This document shows positions 34,939 to 43,722 of a stretch of DNA of 64,000 nt, in pieces. The stretch lies in NCBI RefSeq assembly GCF_042662625.1, contig NZ_JBHSXH010000015.1:620001-684000 (forward strand). Reading direction: 5' to 3'. This stretch comes from Halopelagius fulvigenes. GTDB lineage: Archaea; Halobacteriota; Halobacteria; Halobacteriales; Haloferacaceae. Position 1 is the stretch's first letter. Each line of letters begins with the position of its first letter. Position numbers and translations under genes: made by a program. Below the pieces are notes generated by a model, which saw only the letters and a program-made list of their open reading frames with translations, was not told the DNA's origin and did no database searches.

Positions 34939-35216
34939 CGCGCGAGAATCGAACCGAACACGACAGCGAAACGCCCGGGGCCGTCGAGTCCCGGACGGCC
35001 CGCCTCCGGACGACGCACGACGCCGCCGACGCGGTGGCCGAGTCGCTCCGTCCGGACAACACCGACTCCATCCGGATGGTCGTCGAGGGGGACACCCTCA
35101 CGACGACCGTCGAACGGGAGACGACGGGCGGGCTGCAGTCCACGGTGGACGACGCCGTGGTCAACCTGACGGTGGCAGACGCCGTCATCGACACAGCACG
35201 TAACTACCAATCATGA
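34935..35216 (+). CDS. pcc1: KEOPS complex subunit Pcc1
   Basis: A 93-residue protein. The C-terminal two thirds (HDAADAVAESLRPDNTDSIR, then VEGDTLTTTVERE and a final helix with DDAVVNLTVADAVIDTA) match Pcc1, the dimerising subunit of the KEOPS complex, which makes the universal t6A37 modification on ANN-decoding tRNAs together with Kae1 and Bud32. GTG 34935 overlaps the preceding stop as GTGA, and its own stop overlaps the rps3ae start as ATGA, so translation of the cluster is coupled. Confidence 0.88.
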   Translation: MTRENRTEHDSETPGAVESRTARLRTTHDAADAVAESLRPDNTDSIRMVVEGDTLTTTVERETTGGLQSTVDDAVVNLTVADAVIDTARNYQS

Positions 35217-35857
35217 GCGAACGATCAGTCTCGAAGCAGAAGCGCGGGAAGCGATGGTACACCCTCATCGCTCCGGAGCAGTTCGACCGGCAGGAAATCG
35301 GCTCGACGATGGCCGACGAGCCGGAGAAGGTGTACGGACGCACCGTCGAGGTCACCCTCGGCGAACTCACCGGAGACCAGGGTGCGAACAACACGAAGCT
35401 CACCTTCAAGGTGAACGACGTGTCCAGCGACGCGGCGTACACGGAGTTCGTCCAGCACGAGCTCACGCGGGACTACCTCCGTAGTCTCGTCCGCCGCGGC
35501 GCGTCGAAGGTTGCGGCGAACATCACGATTCTGACGACGGACGACTACCGCGTCCAGGTGCAGCCCGTGGCGTTCACGACGAAGAAGGCCGACCGCTCCC
35601 AAGAGCAGGCCATCCGCCGGGTCATGATCGACCTCGTGGAGGAGGCCGCAGAGGAGCGCACCTTCGCGGAACTCGTCGATAGCATCGTCGAGGGCCGCCT
35701 CTCCTCGGCCATCTACGGCGAGGCCAAGACCATCTACCCGCTCCGCCGGGTCGAGGTCCAGAAGCTCTCCCTCGAAGCGCGTCCCGAAGAGGTCGCCGCC
35801 GAGGAGGAGGCCGCCGTGGACGTGGACGAAGAGGACATCGCCGTCGAAGAAGCCTAA
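35213..35857 (+). CDS. rps3ae: 30S ribosomal protein S3Ae
   Basis: A 214-residue homologue of eukaryotic eS1, a small-subunit protein found in archaea and eukaryotes but not bacteria. KQKRGKRWYTLIAPEQFDRQ is the expected N-terminus, and VYGRTVEVTLGELTGD and TIYPLRRVEVQKL are conserved. It ends with an acidic tail typical of haloarchaea. ATG overlaps the pcc1 stop by four bases. A T tract at 35896-35900 follows and may end the operon. Confidence 0.96.
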   Translation: MSERSVSKQKRGKRWYTLIAPEQFDRQEIGSTMADEPEKVYGRTVEVTLGELTGDQGANNTKLTFKVNDVSSDAAYTEFVQHELTRDYLRSLVRRGASKVAANITILTTDDYRVQVQPVAFTTKKADRSQEQAIRRVMIDLVEEAAEERTFAELVDSIVEGRLSSAIYGEAKTIYPLRRVEVQKLSLEARPEEVAAEEEAAVDVDEEDIAVEEA

Positions 35858-35895
35858 CTCGGCCGCCTTCGTCGGGCGATTCGACCGACTCGCAC

Positions 35896-35900
35896 TTTTT
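35896..35900 (+). terminator. Possible T-tract terminator after rps3ae
   Basis: Five T residues (CGCACTTTTTGGCG) lie 39 bases after the rps3ae stop. Archaeal termination often uses T tracts, but this is short. Confidence 0.3.
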
Positions 35901-35992
35901 GGCGCTCGGGCGGACGGAGCGAACGGAGAGCGGCGCGTCCGCTCCGGACCGGGAGGTGTCGAGAGGCCACCGGCGGCGGACGGCGGTACCGA

Positions 35993-36433
35993 CTACTCCT
36001 CGACGACGACGGTGCCGACCATCCCCGACTGTTCGTGCGGGATGCAGACGTACTCGTAGGTTCCGGGCACCTCGAACGTGTGCGAGTACGAACTACCGCT
36101 CTCGATGATGCCGTTGACGCCGTTTCTGAACTCCTCGCGCGCCGTCTGTTCGTCCTCGTACCCGCCGCTGGCGAAGTACGCGGCCTCCTCGGGAATCGAG
36201 TCCTCGTAGGCGGTGACGGTGTGTCCCCGCGAACTCGTGTTCTGCCAGACCACCTCCTCGCCCGCGGACACCGTTATCTCCGCCGGGTTGAACGCCACGG
36301 CGGTCATCCCCACGTCGTACTCCTCGGACCCGGAGTCCGACCCCGACCCGGCGACGCCCGAACACCCGGCGAGTCCGCTCGTTCCGACGGCACCGACGCC
36401 GACGAGAAACCTCCGGCGCGACAGACCGTTCAT
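35993..36433 (-). CDS. Halocyanin-like blue copper lipoprotein
   Basis: A 146-residue secreted plastocyanin-type protein. The N-terminus MNGLSRRRFLVGVGAVGTSG has the twin-arginine motif and the following LAGC is a lipobox, so export is by Tat with lipid anchoring. The type I copper ligands are His in SRGHTV, Cys in YVC, His in CIPHEQ and Met in SGMVG. Such proteins carry electrons at the outer face of the membrane. A reverse-strand CTTTAC about 27 bases upstream may be the TATA box. It is transcribed away from the phospholipid synthase gene. Confidence 0.92.
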   Translation of the reverse strand: MNGLSRRRFLVGVGAVGTSGLAGCSGVAGSGSDSGSEEYDVGMTAVAFNPAEITVSAGEEVVWQNTSSRGHTVTAYEDSIPEEAAYFASGGYEDEQTAREEFRNGVNGIIESGSSYSHTFEVPGTYEYVCIPHEQSGMVGTVVVEE

Positions 36434-36530
36434 GTTCGTCCCTCGGAACGCGGGGGGTAAAGGCGGCCCGGTTCGGGCGTCGAACGCCGGTTCGCGTTCG
36501 GCCGACGACGCGGCGTCACCCGCGCGAAGA

Positions 36531-36538
36531 TATAAAAG
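36531..36538 (+). promoter_or_regulatory. TATA box for the CDP-alcohol phosphatidyltransferase
   Basis: TATAAAAG, the clearest TATA consensus in the window, lies about 33 bases upstream of ATG 36568. Confidence 0.65.
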
Positions 36539-36567
36539 CTAAAAACCGCAGTCGCCGACGCCGAAGT

Positions 36568-37245
36568 ATGATGCCCCGGTTCGTCGGCAAGATGGGACTC
36601 GCCGACGCAGTGACCGTCTCGAACGCCGCCCTCGGATTCCTCGCGGCGGTGGCCGCGACGGTTGACGTTTCGCTCGCCGCGCGACTCATCCTGCTCGCGG
36701 CCATCGCCGACGCCTTAGACGGCGTCATCGCCCGCCGCCGCGGGGGAACAGCGGTCGGCGAGTACCTCGATTCGCTGGCCGACGTGGCCTCGTTCGGCGT
36801 CGCGCCGGCGTTCCTCGTCGCCGCCGTCGTGTTGGAGATGCGGTGGGCGGGCGACGTCGGACTCGCCGTCGGCCTCGCGGGGGCGGCGGGGTTCGTCGCC
36901 ATGGCCGTCGTCAGACTCGGCCTCTACACCGCCTACGACAGCGACGTGGCCGAGACGAAGGGCGTCCAGACGACGCTCGCGGCGACGATTCTCGCCGCGG
37001 GCGTCCTCGCGGGGTTCGCGGAACCGGTCGTTCTCGTCCCCCTCGTGTACCTCCTCGCCGCCCTGATGGTGACGACGATAATCTACCCCGACCTGCACGC
37101 CCAAGACGCGATTATCATGGGCGTCGTGCAGGCGTTGGCGGTCCTCCTGACCGGCCAACCCGGCGAGGTGTTCGCGTTCGGACTGCTGTTCTTGGCGCTG
37201 GCGTACCTGTTCTTCGGGCCGGTGTTCTACTGGCGGCGGGACTGA
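36568..37245 (+). CDS. CDP-alcohol phosphatidyltransferase (archaetidylserine synthase-like)
   Basis: A 225-residue membrane enzyme with about seven helices. The catalytic motif is complete in DALDGVIARRRGGTAVGEYLDSLAD, matching D-x2-D-G-x2-A-R-x8-G-x3-D-x3-D. Enzymes of this family transfer a phosphoalcohol from CDP-activated archaeol; the VASFGVAPAFLV sequence after the motif fits the PssA branch, which makes archaetidylserine from CDP-archaeol and serine. A strong TATA box precedes it. ATG 36571 directly follows the first ATG and is an alternative start. Confidence 0.85.
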   Translation: MMPRFVGKMGLADAVTVSNAALGFLAAVAATVDVSLAARLILLAAIADALDGVIARRRGGTAVGEYLDSLADVASFGVAPAFLVAAVVLEMRWAGDVGLAVGLAGAAGFVAMAVVRLGLYTAYDSDVAETKGVQTTLAATILAAGVLAGFAEPVVLVPLVYLLAALMVTTIIYPDLHAQDAIIMGVVQALAVLLTGQPGEVFAFGLLFLALAYLFFGPVFYWRRD

Positions 37246-37246
37246 C

Positions 37247-37522
37247 CTACATCCCCATGTCCGCCGCCGGGTCGGGGACGGGCAGGTCCGACGGCGACAC
37301 GCCGAGGAGTTCGGCGGCGTGGTCGAGTGCCATGTCGAACCCGTAGTAGCGTTCGAGTTCGTCGCCGTCGGGCGTCGGGCGGACCTTCAGCATGGCGTAG
37401 CCCTCGATGTTCTGCGCCACCGCCGCCGTCCCGCGTTCGCCGGTGAACTCCAAGACGCGTTCGGCGTCCGTCTCGTAGTAGCGGGCGGTGATACCGTTCG
37501 CCGTCGCCTCGCGTTCGCTCAT
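37247..37522 (-). CDS. Small conserved haloarchaeal protein, function unknown
   Basis: A 91-residue soluble acidic protein starting MSEREATANGITARYYETDA; the longer open frame to 37633 adds an Arg-rich leader with no coding character. The core, RVLEFTGERGTAAVAQNIEG then AMLKVRPTPDGDELERYYGF, is beta-rich and has no cysteines or catalytic motif. It is one base from the end of the converging phosphatidyltransferase gene. I recognise it only as a widespread haloarchaeal family. Confidence 0.75.
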   Translation of the reverse strand: MSEREATANGITARYYETDAERVLEFTGERGTAAVAQNIEGYAMLKVRPTPDGDELERYYGFDMALDHAAELLGVSPSDLPVPDPAADMGM

Positions 37523-37709
37523 GGGCGGGCGTAGGGTGGGCCGGTAATCGAAACTACCGGTTCTCGGCGAGTCCGCTCGCTTCCGTCCGTCACTTCGCAC
37601 CGTCAGTCGTTCGTTTCCTCGCCGCTGTCCCACTCGCTCGGTTCACTCGCTCGCGGGACCGTCGGCCGGGAACGAAACTGACGTGTTCTCGGTGGCCGAC
37701 CGTCCGCCC

Positions 37710-38006
37710 ATGTGGTTCCAGAGCGGTCGCCGCCGCGACCTCTGCGCCGTCCTCTACGACGCGGGCGAACTCCGCGGACAGCAGTTGAAGCGACGGTTGG
37801 AGGCGCACTACGGGACGCGCATCGACCCCCAATCGTTCTACGGGACGCTCGACGCCCTCGTCTCCAAGGGCCACCTCGCGCGACGGACGGAGGACATCCA
37901 CGAGGTGTACGATCTCACCGAACGCGGCGAGGACGGCGTCGAGTCGTACTACGAGTGGTTGACGGACCGGGTCGAGGCAGGCGAGGAGGCGCGTCCGGCG
38001 GAGTAG
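37710..38006 (+). CDS. PadR-like winged-helix regulator
   Basis: A 98-residue protein. RRRDLCAVLYDAGELRGQQL is the recognition-helix region and YGTRIDPQSFYGTLDALVSK plus GHLARRTEDIHEVYDLTERG form the wing, as in the PadR family of repressors. ATG 37710 (MWFQSGRRRD) is the usual start of this haloarchaeal group; an in-frame GTG upstream is less likely. It abuts the stop of the converging acyl-CoA dehydrogenase, so the two genes share no spacer. No target is evident from the local sequence. Confidence 0.82.
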   Translation: MWFQSGRRRDLCAVLYDAGELRGQQLKRRLEAHYGTRIDPQSFYGTLDALVSKGHLARRTEDIHEVYDLTERGEDGVESYYEWLTDRVEAGEEARPAE

Positions 38007-39155
38007 TTACCGTTCGCTCCGCACCCTGTCGCCGATGGTGTTGCGGAGCACCTCGCTCGTCCCCTCGTAGATTTCGTTCAGCTTCGCGTCGCGGTAGTAG
38101 CGTTCGACGGGGAAGTCCGTCGTGTAGCCGTACCCGCCGTGGATCTGAATCGCCTCGTCGGCCACCTCCCTGCTCGCCTCGCTGGCGTACAGTTTCGCCT
38201 GCGCGGCCTCCTTGACGTACGACTCGCCGCGCATCTTCAGGTCCGCGGCCCTGTGCATCAGCAGTTTCGCCGCCTGCACCTTCGTGTCCATGTCGGCGAG
38301 TTTGTGCTTCACCGCCTGTATCTCGCCGATGGGTTCGCCGAACTGCTCTCTGTCCTCGGCGTAGGCGACGGCGTCGTCGAGTGCGGCGCGGGCGATGCCG
38401 ACGCCCCGCGCGGCGATGGTGATTCGGCCGCCGTTGAGCGTCTTCAACGCCTGCAGGAACCCCTCGCCCTCCTCGCCGAGTCGGCGGTCCGCGGGGATGC
38501 GCATCCCGTCGAACCGCAGTTCGGCGGTCGGACACCCCTTGTCGCCGAGTTTGTGTTCCGTCCCCTCGACGACGAACCCCTCGTCCTCCTCGGGGCGGAC
38601 GACGAACGAGGAGATGCCCTTCCGCCCGGCGTCGGGGTCGGTCTTCGCGAAGACGACGACCGTATCGGCCTCCGACCCGTTCGAGGTCCAGAGTTTCCCG
38701 CCGTCAAGCACGTACTCGTCTCCCTCCTGCGTCGCCGTCGTCCCCATCGCCGGAACGTCGCTCCCCGCCTGCGGTTCCGAGAGGGCGAACGCGCCCAACT
38801 CCTCGCCCGCGTTCAACGGCGTCAGAAACCGCTCCCGTTGGTCGTCGTCGCCGAACTCGTACAGCATGTTCCCGGCGAGGGAGGTGTGGGCGGCGACGAT
38901 GGTGCCGAGTCCGCCGCTTCCGCGGCTTATCTCTTCGAGGCCGATGGCGTAGGAGTGGTAGTCGAGTCCCGCGCCGCCGTACTCCTCGGGGAACGGCATC
39001 CCCATCAGGTCGAGGTCGGCCATCTCCGAAATCAGGTCGGCGGGGTACTCGTCCGTCTCGTCTATCTCGGCGGCCCGCGGCCGAACCTCCCTGTCTACGA
39101 ACTCCGAGACCACGTCTCGTATCTGTCGCTGTTCGGGGGAGAGCGCGAAGTCCAT
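38007..39155 (-). CDS. Acyl-CoA dehydrogenase
   Basis: A 382-residue flavoenzyme that oxidises acyl-CoA to enoyl-CoA in fatty or branched-chain acid breakdown. The start MDFALSPEQRQIRDVVSEF at 39155 is the typical N-terminus; upstream ATG 39170 and GTG-rich extension are alternatives. Signature 1 is ALSEPQAGSDVPAM and signature 2 region is QIHGGYGYTTDFPVERYYRD. The catalytic Glu lies in the C-terminal helix near NEIYEGTSEVLRNTI, as in short- and medium-chain enzymes. Electrons would pass to electron-transfer flavoprotein. It is convergent with the PadR gene. Confidence 0.93.
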   Translation of the reverse strand: MDFALSPEQRQIRDVVSEFVDREVRPRAAEIDETDEYPADLISEMADLDLMGMPFPEEYGGAGLDYHSYAIGLEEISRGSGGLGTIVAAHTSLAGNMLYEFGDDDQRERFLTPLNAGEELGAFALSEPQAGSDVPAMGTTATQEGDEYVLDGGKLWTSNGSEADTVVVFAKTDPDAGRKGISSFVVRPEEDEGFVVEGTEHKLGDKGCPTAELRFDGMRIPADRRLGEEGEGFLQALKTLNGGRITIAARGVGIARAALDDAVAYAEDREQFGEPIGEIQAVKHKLADMDTKVQAAKLLMHRAADLKMRGESYVKEAAQAKLYASEASREVADEAIQIHGGYGYTTDFPVERYYRDAKLNEIYEGTSEVLRNTIGDRVRSER

Positions 39156-39224
39156 GCGCGTATCTCTCATGGTCGATACTTCAGGTTTCGCCTCGCTCTC
39201 GCTCGCTCCGACCGCGCCCACGAA

Positions 39225-39233
39225 CTTTTTATG
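39225..39233 (+). promoter_or_regulatory. Probable TATA box for the squalene/phytoene synthase
   Basis: CTTTTTATG is centred 33 bases before ATG 39262. Confidence 0.5.
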
Positions 39234-39261
39234 TCTCACGTCATAGATTGACCTACTTCGA

Positions 39262-40341
39262 ATGTCTCAGCAGGATGACCGCCCCCACGTCGATCGGGCC
39301 GACCTCGAGTGGTGCCACGAGTCGGTCCAAGGGGTCTCTCGCACCTTCGCGCTGACGGTGGACGTTCTCGACGAGCCGATGGCTTCGCACATCTGTATCG
39401 GGTACCTCCTCTGCCGCGTCGCGGACACCGTAGAGGACGCATCGGACATACCACCGGACGCGCAGGCGGATATCCTGCGGGCGTACGACGCGGCGTTGGA
39501 CCCCGACGACGGGACGGAGATCGAGGCGTTCACGGACGCCGTCGAACCGTACCTCCCGCCCGACGGGGAGATGAACGAGGACTGGCGCGTCGTCGAAGAG
39601 GCCCCCCGCGTCGTCCGCACGTTCGAGGCGCTTCCGGACGACGTCCGCGAGGCGGTTCGGCCGCCGGTCCGGGAACTCGTTCAGGGGATGGCGATGTTCG
39701 TCGAACGCTACGCCGACGAGGGCGGTCTGCGAATCCAGTCGCCCGAGGAGTTAGAGGAGTACTGCTACTACGCCGCCGGCACCGTCGGCAACCTCATCAC
39801 CAACCTCGTCACGCGCGACGACCTGACCGCCGAGCGCCGGTCGCGCCTGTACGACACCGCCGAGGAGTTCGGCCTCCTCCTCCAACTGGTGAACATCTCC
39901 AAGGACGTGCACGACGATTACACCGCCGAGAACAACGTCTACCTCCCCGAGGAGTGGTTGGCCGAGGAGGGCGTCTCCCAAGAGGAGATACTCGCCGAAG
40001 AGAACGAGAGCGCCGTCTCGTCGGTCGTCCGCCGGACCGCCGAACACGCCGCGTCGTTCCTCGACGACGCCGAGACGTACCTGGAGACGGTTCCGCTCCG
40101 GAACGGGAACACGCTGGCCGCGTGGGCGATCCCATTCTTACTCTCGGTCGGGACGCTCCGCGAACTGCTCTCGAACCCGGAGGACGCCATCTCCGCGAAG
40201 GGCGTGAAGGTGTCCCGAAAGGAGGTGTTCGCCGTCGTCGCCGCGATGACCGGCGGCCCCGTCGAACGCGACGCCCTCGCCGACCTGCGGACGGAGATCT
40301 TCGCCCGCCCGTACCACCAGGCGGCGTCCACCGCCGACTGA
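39262..40341 (+). CDS. Squalene/phytoene synthase family protein
   Basis: A 359-residue head-to-head prenyl synthase. The two aspartate-rich motifs are DTVED (in CRVADTVEDASD) and DVHDD (in LVNISKDVHDDYTAENNVYL), which bind the Mg2+-diphosphates. The sequence HICIGYLLCRVADT and the length favour the squalene-synthase branch that joins two farnesyl diphosphates, feeding the squalenes and carotenoids of haloarchaeal membranes; phytoene synthase (crtB) activity cannot be excluded. The stop is followed by a GC-rich spacer of 174 bases. Confidence 0.88.
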   Translation: MSQQDDRPHVDRADLEWCHESVQGVSRTFALTVDVLDEPMASHICIGYLLCRVADTVEDASDIPPDAQADILRAYDAALDPDDGTEIEAFTDAVEPYLPPDGEMNEDWRVVEEAPRVVRTFEALPDDVREAVRPPVRELVQGMAMFVERYADEGGLRIQSPEELEEYCYYAAGTVGNLITNLVTRDDLTAERRSRLYDTAEEFGLLLQLVNISKDVHDDYTAENNVYLPEEWLAEEGVSQEEILAEENESAVSSVVRRTAEHAASFLDDAETYLETVPLRNGNTLAAWAIPFLLSVGTLRELLSNPEDAISAKGVKVSRKEVFAVVAAMTGGPVERDALADLRTEIFARPYHQAASTAD

Positions 40342-40483
40342 CGCCGGTCGAAGACGGTCGACGCCGACCGACAACCGACGAACGGCCGACGGACGGCGCG
40401 GCCGCCTCGCATCCGAGGCGGCGACGCTCCGCGTTCGGAACGAGGCGTCCACTCGCCGCCTCGTTGCGGGGGAAACTTGGGAG

Positions 40484-40493
40484 GATTTTTAGT
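40484..40493 (+). promoter_or_regulatory. TATA box for cytochrome oxidase subunit III
   Basis: GATTTTTAGT is centred about 28 bases upstream of ATG 40516. It lies inside the longer open frame from 40477, so it fixes 40516 as the start. Confidence 0.55.
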
Positions 40494-40515
40494 AGTCGAA
40501 AAGCAACCTCCGTCC

Positions 40516-41370
40516 ATGGGTACCGAAGAAACACACGACGACCACGGCCACCACTTACCGGCCGTCGAGGACTGGCCTCGCGGCTTCGGAGAGGCCAGTT
40601 GGTGGCCCTTCGTCACCGCGGTGGGCGGCGCAGGCATCTACGTGGCCGCCGCACTCTACATCCTCGGGCGCGGCGAGAACGCGATCGTCGGCCCCATAGT
40701 GGGTCCGGCGGTGTTCGTCGGCAGCGTCGCGCTGTTCCTCGTGGGGATATACGGGTGGCTCTACCACGCGTTCGTGAGCCACTTCTGGTCGCGGAGTGCG
40801 AGCGAGAAAGGCGAGAGTAAACTGAGGTGGGGCATGCTTGCCTTCCTCGGGTCCGAACTCGGCACGTTCGGCGCGCTGTTCGGATACTACTTCTACATCC
40901 GTGCAGGCACGTGGCCGCCGCAGGAGCTACCGCACCTCCTCGGGTCGCTTGTGCTCATCAACACGGCGCTCCTTATCGCCTCGTCGATTACGCTCCACTG
41001 GGCGCACGTCGGCATCCGCAAGAACAACCGCACGCAGTTCGTGGGCGGACTCGCCGTCACCCTGCTCTTGGGTATCATCTTCATCGGCGGGCAGGTGTAC
41101 GAGTACTACGAGTTCATCGTCCACTCGAACTTCACCCTCGAAACCGGCATCTTCGGGTCGGCGTTCTACGGGCTGACGGGGCTCCACGGACTCCACGTGA
41201 GTCTCGGAGCGGTCCTCCTCGGCATCGTCTTCGTCCGCGCCCTGATGGGACAGTACTCCGCGGAACGGCACGTCTCCGTCAGCACGGCGTCGATGTACTG
41301 GCACTTCGTGGACGTCGTCTGGATCTTCCTCGTCGTCGTCCTGTACGCCGGCGCGGAAATCGGCGTCTGA
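40516..41370 (+). CDS. Haem-copper oxidase subunit III
   Basis: A 284-residue membrane protein with seven helices. The features ELGTFGALFGYYFYIRAGTW, LLIASSITLHWAHVGIRKNN and the C-terminal GLHGLHVSLGAVLLG, then YWHFVDVVWIFLVVVLY match cytochrome c / quinol oxidase subunit III. The His-rich N-terminus (HDDHGHH) is common in haloarchaea. It assists proton pumping or assembly of the terminal oxidase; subunits I and II are not in the window. Confidence 0.93.
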   Translation: MGTEETHDDHGHHLPAVEDWPRGFGEASWWPFVTAVGGAGIYVAAALYILGRGENAIVGPIVGPAVFVGSVALFLVGIYGWLYHAFVSHFWSRSASEKGESKLRWGMLAFLGSELGTFGALFGYYFYIRAGTWPPQELPHLLGSLVLINTALLIASSITLHWAHVGIRKNNRTQFVGGLAVTLLLGIIFIGGQVYEYYEFIVHSNFTLETGIFGSAFYGLTGLHGLHVSLGAVLLGIVFVRALMGQYSAERHVSVSTASMYWHFVDVVWIFLVVVLYAGAEIGV

Positions 41371-41434
41371 CGCGCCGACGCTCGCCGACCCCGCCCCCGG
41401 CGGGGTTCCGAACCGTTCTCCTCGAACCGTCCCC

Positions 41435-42028
41435 GTGATACGACTCTCTCCCCGTTCTCGCCGCGTCGCCCGCGCGCTCGGAGCGCTCGGTTCGCTCGTC
41501 GCCCTCGTGGGCGTGACGCTCGCGACGGTCGTCTCGCCGACGTTCTCGTGGGCCGGGAGCGCGCTCTCGGACTTGGGCGTTCGGCCGCCGACGGCGCTCC
41601 TGTTCAACGCCAGCCTCGCCCTCGGCGGTGCAGTCGCACTCGGATACGCCCTCGTCCTCCGGCGACACTCCGGCGTCGTCGCCGCCTGCTACGCCGTCGC
41701 CGTCGCGTCGATGGGACTCGTCGGCGTCTTCCCCGCCGGCGCGGCGCTTCACTTCCCCGTCGCCGTCTCCTTCTTCCTCTCGCTGACGGCGGCGATGGCC
41801 GCGGACGGGCTTCTCCGACTGGACACCGCGTCGGGGAGACTCGCGCTGACGCTCTCGGCGGCGCACGTCGCCTCGTGGGGGCTCTGGCTCCGCGGCGTGC
41901 GACTCGGCCCGGGGCTGGCCGTCCCCGAGTTCGCGGGCGCAGTCGCGTTCGCGGCGTGGGTGGTCGGCCTCTCGCCGCCCGCACCGCTTCGCTCGCTCTG
42001 GAACTCGGACACCTCGCCTCAGGTGTAA
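41435..42028 (+). CDS. DUF998 family membrane protein
   Basis: A 197-residue protein with about six helices. SPTFSWAGSALSDLGVRPPT and MGLVGVFPAGAALHFPVAVS are characteristic of the DUF998 family, whose function is unknown, and the length is typical. GTG 41435 is the only suitable start. Its last codons overlap the converging potassium channel gene by ten bases (42019-42028). Confidence 0.82.
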   Translation: MIRLSPRSRRVARALGALGSLVALVGVTLATVVSPTFSWAGSALSDLGVRPPTALLFNASLALGGAVALGYALVLRRHSGVVAACYAVAVASMGLVGVFPAGAALHFPVAVSFFLSLTAAMAADGLLRLDTASGRLALTLSAAHVASWGLWLRGVRLGPGLAVPEFAGAVAFAAWVVGLSPPAPLRSLWNSDTSPQV

Positions 42029-43671
42029 CGCTCGTAGAACGAGTTGATGTCCGAGTCGGTGCCGGCCACGACCAGCGTGTCCTCCGACCGGACGATGAGG
42101 TCCGGTCCCACCTCGGTGATGAGTTCGCCGTCCCGTTCGACGGCGACGACCGTGCAGTTCGTCCGGGCGCGCACGTCCGCCTCGGCGAGCGATTTCCCGG
42201 CGATTTCCGGCGCTCTCGTCCGGACGAGCTCCACCTGCGACTCGGGCGCGATGACCGTCTCCTCGGTGAGGTTCGACGCGAGGATGCGACCGCTCACCGT
42301 CGAGAGGGCGAGGACGTACTCCGCGCCCGCGCGGTAGAGCTTCGCCACGTTCTCGGTCTCGTTCGCGCGGGCGATGACCTCCGTCTCCGGCGAGAGGTGC
42401 TTTATGACGAGCGTCGCGAAGATGGCCTTCGTGTCGGTGTCGAGTGAGAGGACGACGCTCTGGGCCTCCTCGATGTTCGCCGCCCGGAGGCTCTGTTTGT
42501 CCCGCACGTCGCCGACGACGTCCACGCCGGGCAGTTCCTCCACGTCGAGGACGACGCTCGGCACGCCCGCGCCGCCGAGAGCGTCGGCCACCGTCGTCCC
42601 CACCTCGCCGTACCCGGCGACGATGACCTTCCCGTTTCGGTGTCTGCGCGTCTGCGACCGGGTGAGTCGTTTCACCTGCTCCAGTTGGGACTCGCGGCCG
42701 GTCACGAGGAGGATGGTGTGCTCGTCGATGACGTCCGTCGGCGCGGGCGGACTGACGAACTCGCCTCTGAACCACGCGCCGATGATGTTCACGCCGGTGC
42801 GCCGGCCGATGGCGCTCTCGGCGATGGTCTCGCCTTCGAGTTCGCTCCCCCGCTTGACCAACACCTCGGCTATCTCGAAGTCGTCGCCGATTTCGATGGC
42901 GTCGCTCATCGAGGCGGAGATGGGCGTCGCCGCCTTCCGAGCAAGGCTCTCGCCGACGAGGCGGCGCGGCGAGACGACGCTGTCCGCGCCGGCGTACTCG
43001 TGGTAGTCGGCGGCGGCGCTCTCTTCGATGATGCTGACCACGCGGAGGTCGGGCGCGGCCTGCTTCGCCGAGAGGATGATGCTCGCGTTCGTCTCGTCGT
43101 CGTCGTCGGCGACGAGTGCGACGGCCTCCTCGGCGTTGGCGTCCTCCAACGCCTCGACCGTCTCGGGGTCGCCGTGAATCACGTCGTACCCCTCGGAGTG
43201 CAACTCCTCGGCCCGTTCGCGGTCCTCCTCGACGACGACGTACGGGACGTCCATCGAGTCGAGTTCGTCCACGAGAACGTCGCCGCGGGGGGTGAACGTG
43301 CAGACGACGACGTGCTCCGAGTGGTCCACGGAGGACGGCGGCGACGTTCGAAGCGCCTCCTCGACGAGGGGGACCAAAAAGAGCGGGAGGGTGAGGAAGA
43401 TGACCGCCACGCCGGTCATCTGCATGAGGATCATCAGACCCAGCATCGGCGTCGTGGACCACAGTCCCGCTTGCTCGCCGTATCCGGTGGTGGAGAACGT
43501 CTCGACGACGACCTGAAGCGCCTGCACGTAGGAGACGGAGGCTCCCTCGAAGGTACCGAGCGCCCACTGGTACACCGCCGCGTAGGCCAGCATCAACACC
43601 GCGGACCCGATAGCGAACAGCACGAACCGGCGGCGGGCGTCGGGAACCCTCGACTCCAACCCGTTTGGCAT
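42019..43671 (-). CDS. Potassium channel with two RCK (TrkA-N/TrkA-C) modules
   Basis: A 550-residue protein. Two helices flank the pore loop, whose selectivity filter TTGYGE is at residues 61-66 (ETFSTTGYGEQAGLW). Two cytoplasmic TrkA-N Rossmann domains follow: the first starts HVVVCTFTPRGDVLVDEL and the second GKVIVAGYGEVGTTVADAL with the GxGxxG NAD-binding loop. Each is followed by a TrkA-C domain. The first Rossmann loop lacks the canonical glycines, so only the second is likely to bind a nucleotide. MthK-like gating by ions or nucleotides is expected. Potassium is the main osmolyte of haloarchaea. Confidence 0.93.
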   Translation of the reverse strand: MPNGLESRVPDARRRFVLFAIGSAVLMLAYAAVYQWALGTFEGASVSYVQALQVVVETFSTTGYGEQAGLWSTTPMLGLMILMQMTGVAVIFLTLPLFLVPLVEEALRTSPPSSVDHSEHVVVCTFTPRGDVLVDELDSMDVPYVVVEEDRERAEELHSEGYDVIHGDPETVEALEDANAEEAVALVADDDDETNASIILSAKQAAPDLRVVSIIEESAAADYHEYAGADSVVSPRRLVGESLARKAATPISASMSDAIEIGDDFEIAEVLVKRGSELEGETIAESAIGRRTGVNIIGAWFRGEFVSPPAPTDVIDEHTILLVTGRESQLEQVKRLTRSQTRRHRNGKVIVAGYGEVGTTVADALGGAGVPSVVLDVEELPGVDVVGDVRDKQSLRAANIEEAQSVVLSLDTDTKAIFATLVIKHLSPETEVIARANETENVAKLYRAGAEYVLALSTVSGRILASNLTEETVIAPESQVELVRTRAPEIAGKSLAEADVRARTNCTVVAVERDGELITEVGPDLIVRSEDTLVVAGTDSDINSFYERYT

Positions 43672-43722
43672 ACTCCGCCGTGAACCCTCCGCGGCTAAAA
43701 GTCCCCCGAGAGTAGGCTACCC

